Shown one piece after another: positions 5,119 through 7,793 of a stretch of DNA of 7,793 nt. Position numbers and translations under genes: made by a program. The notes beneath the pieces are model-generated. The model made no database searches and was not told where the DNA came from. It saw nothing but the letters and a program-made list of their open reading frames with translations. Source of the DNA: Wenzhouxiangella sp. (GTDB lineage: Bacteria; Pseudomonadota; Gammaproteobacteria; Xanthomonadales; Wenzhouxiangellaceae); assembly GCA_007127425.1 (NCBI GenBank), contig SKZJ01000219.1, forward strand, positions 1 through 7,793, written 5' to 3'. How positions within the stretch are numbered: position 1 is the stretch's first letter; each line of letters opens with the position of its first letter.

Positions 5119-7283
5119 TCGAGCCGCTCCAGGCTGGCGTAGGCCAGCACCAGCCACTTGCTGCCGGCCTGCTCGAAATTGACCTGGACTCGGGCATTGT
5201 CGCCCTGGCCTTCCAGGCTGACCACGGTGCCGATGCCGAAGCGCTGGTGGCCGACGGTGCCGCCGAGGCGCAGGCCGTGGTCGGCGCTGCTGTCGGGGCG
5301 CGCACCCAACCCGGTCTGCGTGGCAGCTGCTGGCTGTCGGGGCCGCACCTGTTCGATCAGGTGCGCTGGCAGTTCGTCGACAAAACGCGAGGGACGGGAA
5401 AGAATGCGCTGGCCGTGCAGGTAGCGCGACTCGGCAAAACTGATGTAGAGCCGTTGCATGGCCCGGGTCATGCCGACGTAGCACAGGCGACGCTCTTCGG
5501 ACAGACGGCCTGGTTCCTCGACCGATTTCTGGTGCGGGAACAGCCCCTCTTCCAGGCCGGCCATGAAGACCAGCGGAAACTCCAGTCCCTTGGCCGAATG
5601 CAGGGTCATGAGCTGCACGCAGTCCTGCCAGCTCTGACCCTGGTGTTCGCCGGCCTCGAGTGCGGCCTGGGCCAGGAAGGAAGCCAGCGGGGCCAGTCCG
5701 GCCTGCTCGTCCTCGGCGGGTTGTTCGAAGCTTTCGGCCGCGCGCACCAGTTCCTCGAGGTTCTCCTCGCGCGTTTCGGCGCGGTCGGGCGCCTCGCGGC
5801 CACGGTACCACTCGCCCAGTTGCGCGGCGCGGACCACCGCCGACATGGTGTCGCCCAGCGAGGCGTTGGCCGTCTGCTCGTCGAGCATGTTGATCTTTTC
5901 GATGAAGCTCTCGATCGCCTTACCCGCCCGAGCGGGCAATCCCTGAGCGGCGATCAGTTCGGAGGCCGCGGCGAACAGCGAGATTTTCCGGGAACGGGCC
6001 TGCTCGCGAACCCGTTCGACCGTGCGCTCGCCGATGCCGCGCGCCGGCACGTTGATGACGCGCTCGAAGGCGGGGTCGTCGTTGCGGTTGTGCAACAGGC
6101 GCAGGTAGGCCATGGCGTCCTTGATCTCGGCGCGCTCGAAAAAGCGCTGGCCGCCGTAGACGCGATAGTCGATGCCCTCGCGCAGCAGTACCTGTTCGAA
6201 CAGGCGCGACTGGGCATTGGAGCGGTAGAGGATGGCCGCTTCCGAGGGGCTGCCGCCCTGGCCGATCCAGTCCTGGATGCGGGCGATGATGTAGTCGGCC
6301 TCTTCTTCGGCACTCCAGGCGGCGAACAGGCGGATGGGCTCGCCGGCCTCGCCCTCGGTCCACAGGTTCTTGCCCATGCGGTCGTCATTGTGGTCGATGA
6401 CGCGGTTGGCGGCCTCGAGGATGGTGGCGGTGGAGCGATAATTCTGTTCCAGTCGTACCACCTGCGGGTCGAAATCGCGCACGAAATCCGAGACGTTCTC
6501 GACCCGCGCGCCGCGCCAGCCGTAGATCGACTGGTCATCGTCACCGACGACGAACATGCGGCCTTGCTCGCCCGACAGGAGTCGCACCAGTGCGTACTGC
6601 AGGCGATTGGTGTCCTGGAATTCGTCGATCAGGGTGTGGCCGAAGCGCTCCTGGTAGTGTCGGCGACGCGCCGGATTGTCACGCAACAGCTCCACCGTTC
6701 TCAGGAGCAGCTCGGCAAAATCGACCAGGCCGGAGCGTTCGCAATAATCCTGGTAGTAACGATAGATGGCAACCTGCTGGGCAGCATGCGGGTTGTCCAG
6801 GTGTTCGATGTTTTCCGGCCGCCGACCCTCGTCCTTGTGGTGATTGATCAGCCCCTGCATGGCGCGTGCCGGAAACTGCCCCTCGTCGAGTTCCATGTCG
6901 CGGATGACGCGCCGGATCAACCGGTACTGGTCATCGGAGTCGAGGATCTGGAAGGTGTCGGGCAGGCCGACTTCGTCGGCATGCATGCGCAGCATGCGGT
7001 GGCAGATGCCGTGGAAGGTGCCGATCCACAGCCCCTCGGGGCGGATGCCGAGCAACTCGCCGACGCGTGCGCGCATCTCGCCGGCGGCCTTGTTGGTAAA
7101 GGTGACCGCCAGCAGGCCCATCGGGCTGACATGGTGGACCTGGATCAACCAGGCAATGCGGTGCACCAGCACCCGGGTCTTGCCCGAACCGGCCCCGGCC
7201 AGCACCAGCAAGTGACCCGCGTCGCCGGTCACCGCCTCGCGCTGGGCATCGTTGAGTTCGTCGAGAAGGTGGCTGACGTCCAT
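5115..7283 (-). CDS. uvrD: DNA helicase II UvrD
   Basis: UvrD is a superfamily 1A 3'-5' helicase that unwinds nicked DNA in nucleotide excision and mismatch repair and clears RecA or stalled polymerase. The 722 residues align end to end with E. coli UvrD (720), beginning MDVSHLLDELN. Motifs in order are: Q motif (Gln14), Walker A LAGAGSGKT (28-36), TFTNKAA (61-67), motif II LIDEFQDT (218-225), motif III DDDQSIYGWRGA (248-259), motif IV RLEQNYRST (277-285), motif V TLHSAKGLEFP (560-570) and motif VI VGMTRAMQRLY (603-613). The C-terminal Tudor-like region (about 670-718) ends SKWLVLAYASLERLD as in E. coli. PcrA and Rep are less likely because of the start and this tail. The frame is open a further 90 codons upstream into the repeat and purD, but that part is not UvrD-like. 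No clear Shine-Dalgarno sequence or promoter is visible before the ATG. It heads the uvrD-hydrolase-pyrF cluster. Confidence 0.98.
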   Translation of the reverse strand: MDVSHLLDELNDAQREAVTGDAGHLLVLAGAGSGKTRVLVHRIAWLIQVHHVSPMGLLAVTFTNKAAGEMRARVGELLGIRPEGLWIGTFHGICHRMLRMHADEVGLPDTFQILDSDDQYRLIRRVIRDMELDEGQFPARAMQGLINHHKDEGRRPENIEHLDNPHAAQQVAIYRYYQDYCERSGLVDFAELLLRTVELLRDNPARRRHYQERFGHTLIDEFQDTNRLQYALVRLLSGEQGRMFVVGDDDQSIYGWRGARVENVSDFVRDFDPQVVRLEQNYRSTATILEAANRVIDHNDDRMGKNLWTEGEAGEPIRLFAAWSAEEEADYIIARIQDWIGQGGSPSEAAILYRSNAQSRLFEQVLLREGIDYRVYGGQRFFERAEIKDAMAYLRLLHNRNDDPAFERVINVPARGIGERTVERVREQARSRKISLFAAASELIAAQGLPARAGKAIESFIEKINMLDEQTANASLGDTMSAVVRAAQLGEWYRGREAPDRAETREENLEELVRAAESFEQPAEDEQAGLAPLASFLAQAALEAGEHQGQSWQDCVQLMTLHSAKGLEFPLVFMAGLEEGLFPHQKSVEEPGRLSEERRLCYVGMTRAMQRLYISFAESRYLHGQRILSRPSRFVDELPAHLIEQVRPRQPAAATQTGLGARPDSSADHGLRLGGTVGHQRFGIGTVVSLEGQGDNARVQVNFEQAGSKWLVLAYASLERLD
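5127..5130 (-). promoter_or_regulatory. Ribosome binding site deciding the TTG start of the hydrolase
   Basis: GGAG within the last codons of uvrD, 8 bases before the TTG at 5118-5116. This supports the unusual TTG start overlapping the uvrD TGA. Confidence 0.6.
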
Positions 7284-7291
7284 GGGGTTAT

Positions 7292-7456
7292 CGGGACTCG
7301 GTAAAAAGCCGGGGCCCGGGACTCGGGACTCGGGACTCGGAAGAACCACCGGAACTCGAGCGAAGGGTGAAGCCCACACTGATCGAAGCCGCCATGTTCG
7401 AGGATGCCATGGTGCAACCAGTAGCGAGTCCCGAGTCCCGAGTCCCGAGTCCCGAG
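7292..7456. repeat. Inverted array of heptamer repeats between purD and uvrD
   Basis: The left arm (7318-7340) is three tandem GGGACTC units plus GG. The right arm (7426-7456) is four tandem GAGTCCC units plus GAG, the exact reverse complement. A perfect stem of about 24 base pairs can form (7317-7340 with 7431-7454) around an 85-90-base unique loop. One isolated copy (CGGGACTCGG, 7292-7301) lies further left, separated by TAAAAAGCCGGGGCCC, only 8 bases from the uvrD ATG. The loop has no convincing ORF, and I see no direct target duplication. From memory, similar heptamer arrays occur between genes in Xanthomonadales; this is unverified here. In a purD-uvrD transcript it would be a long hairpin upstream of uvrD. 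Whether it is a MITE-like element, a REP-like RNA stabiliser or a slippage product is open. Confidence 0.85.
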
Positions 7457-7472
7457 GGTTCCCCCCCCAACC
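7457..7472. repeat. C8 homopolymer flanked by GGTT/AACC
   Basis: GGTT, eight C residues (7461-7468), then AACC, directly abutting the right heptamer arm. A tract of this length is prone to slippage. The 4-base arms could make only a weak hairpin. It lies in the non-coding gap, so length changes would not shift a reading frame. Confidence 0.7.
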
Positions 7473-7491
7473 TGCTTGTCGGCAACATGGT

Positions 7492-7793
7492 CTAGTTCCT
7501 CTCCGAGCCTCGTTCAATGGCATGGAACCCGATATCCGTCCGATAAAACGCATCCTCGAACCCGATATGGGCCAGCCACTGGTAGGCGCGGCCCTGGGCG
7601 GCGGCCACGGTGTCGCCGAGTGCGGTCAGGCACAGGACGCGACCGCCATTGGTCACCACCTGGCCGTCGTCGGACAGGCGCGTGCCGGCGTGGAAGACCT
7701 TGATGTCGTCGGGCAGGTCGGTATCCAGTCCATGAATCGGGTGACCCTTTTCGTAGCTTTCCGGATAGCCGCCGGCCGCCATGACCACGCCCA
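7492..7793 (-). CDS. purD: Phosphoribosylamine-glycine ligase PurD (3' end, runs off right edge)
   Basis: PurD (GAR synthetase) joins glycine to 5-phosphoribosylamine with ATP, the second step of de novo purine synthesis. Only the last 99 codons are present, beginning inside a codon at the right edge. The visible part is the C-terminal ATP-grasp/GARS C domain: VVMAAGGYP, then IHGL, KVFHAGT, QVVTNGGRVLCLTALG and the terminal DIGFHAIERG, which closely track the E. coli PurD C-terminus. It ends with TAG at 7494-7492 and is intact as far as can be seen. It lies upstream of uvrD on the same strand, but the 197 bases between its end and uvrD, with the inverted repeat, make co-transcription uncertain. 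No T-tract terminator follows the stop. Confidence 0.97.
   Translation of the reverse strand, partial: GVVMAAGGYPESYEKGHPIHGLDTDLPDDIKVFHAGTRLSDDGQVVTNGGRVLCLTALGDTVAAAQGRAYQWLAHIGFEDAFYRTDIGFHAIERGSERN

Noticed and set aside
5927..5942. GCCCGcccgagCGGGC-like hairpin
   Set aside because: Lies inside uvrD coding sequence, lacks a T-tract, and is expected by chance at this G+C content.
5247..7304. 685-codon open frame on the plus strand
   Set aside because: Antisense to uvrD, whose motifs are complete; the plus-strand product resembles no family.
7284..7553. 90-codon N-terminal extension of UvrD
   Set aside because: It runs through the heptamer repeat and into purD and has no UvrD similarity, while MDVSHLLDELN at 7283 matches the known UvrD N-terminus.

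Overview
This window is a compact, high-G+C (well above 60% by eye) stretch of bacterial chromosome made almost entirely of housekeeping genes. TtcA, PlsB, PyrF, UvrD and PurD all have strongly gammaproteobacterial sequences. A G+C-rich gammaproteobacterium near the Xanthomonadales or Chromatiales fits best, and tandem GGGACTC-type heptamers between genes lean slightly towards the Xanthomonadales. The genus cannot be fixed from this sequence alone. I see no phage, transposase, defence or CRISPR genes.

Layout, left to right. The first 576 bases hold the 5' two thirds of ttcA (tRNA 2-thiocytidine synthesis) on the minus strand, running off the left edge. Divergent from it across 45 bases is a 67-residue DUF465/YdcH-like gene. 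That gene converges, with a 12-base gap, on plsB (glycerol-3-phosphate acyltransferase, minus strand). Behind plsB is a 242-base gap, then a minus-strand cluster read in the order uvrD, alpha/beta hydrolase, pyrF. The uvrD stop overlaps the hydrolase TTG start by 4 bases, and the hydrolase end overlaps the pyrF start by 29 bases, so these three genes are probably co-transcribed and translationally coupled. Upstream of uvrD is a 208-base gap carrying an inverted array of heptamer repeats, followed by the 3' end of purD, which runs off the right edge.

The most interesting part is the gap between pyrF and plsB. On the minus strand it holds a near-consensus sigma-70 promoter (TTGATA, 18 bases, TATGAT), about 120 non-coding bases that can fold into a long hairpin capped by a UUCG tetraloop, and a strong intrinsic terminator followed by eight T residues. 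A separate extended -10 promoter for plsB (TGGTAGAAT) lies just beyond the terminator. I read this as an unannotated small RNA gene. An attenuating leader for plsB is the main alternative.

Functionally the genes cover tRNA thiolation, the first step of phospholipid synthesis, UMP synthesis, DNA repair and purine synthesis. Only uvrD-hydrolase-pyrF is clearly one unit; the rest are neighbours without an obvious common pathway.
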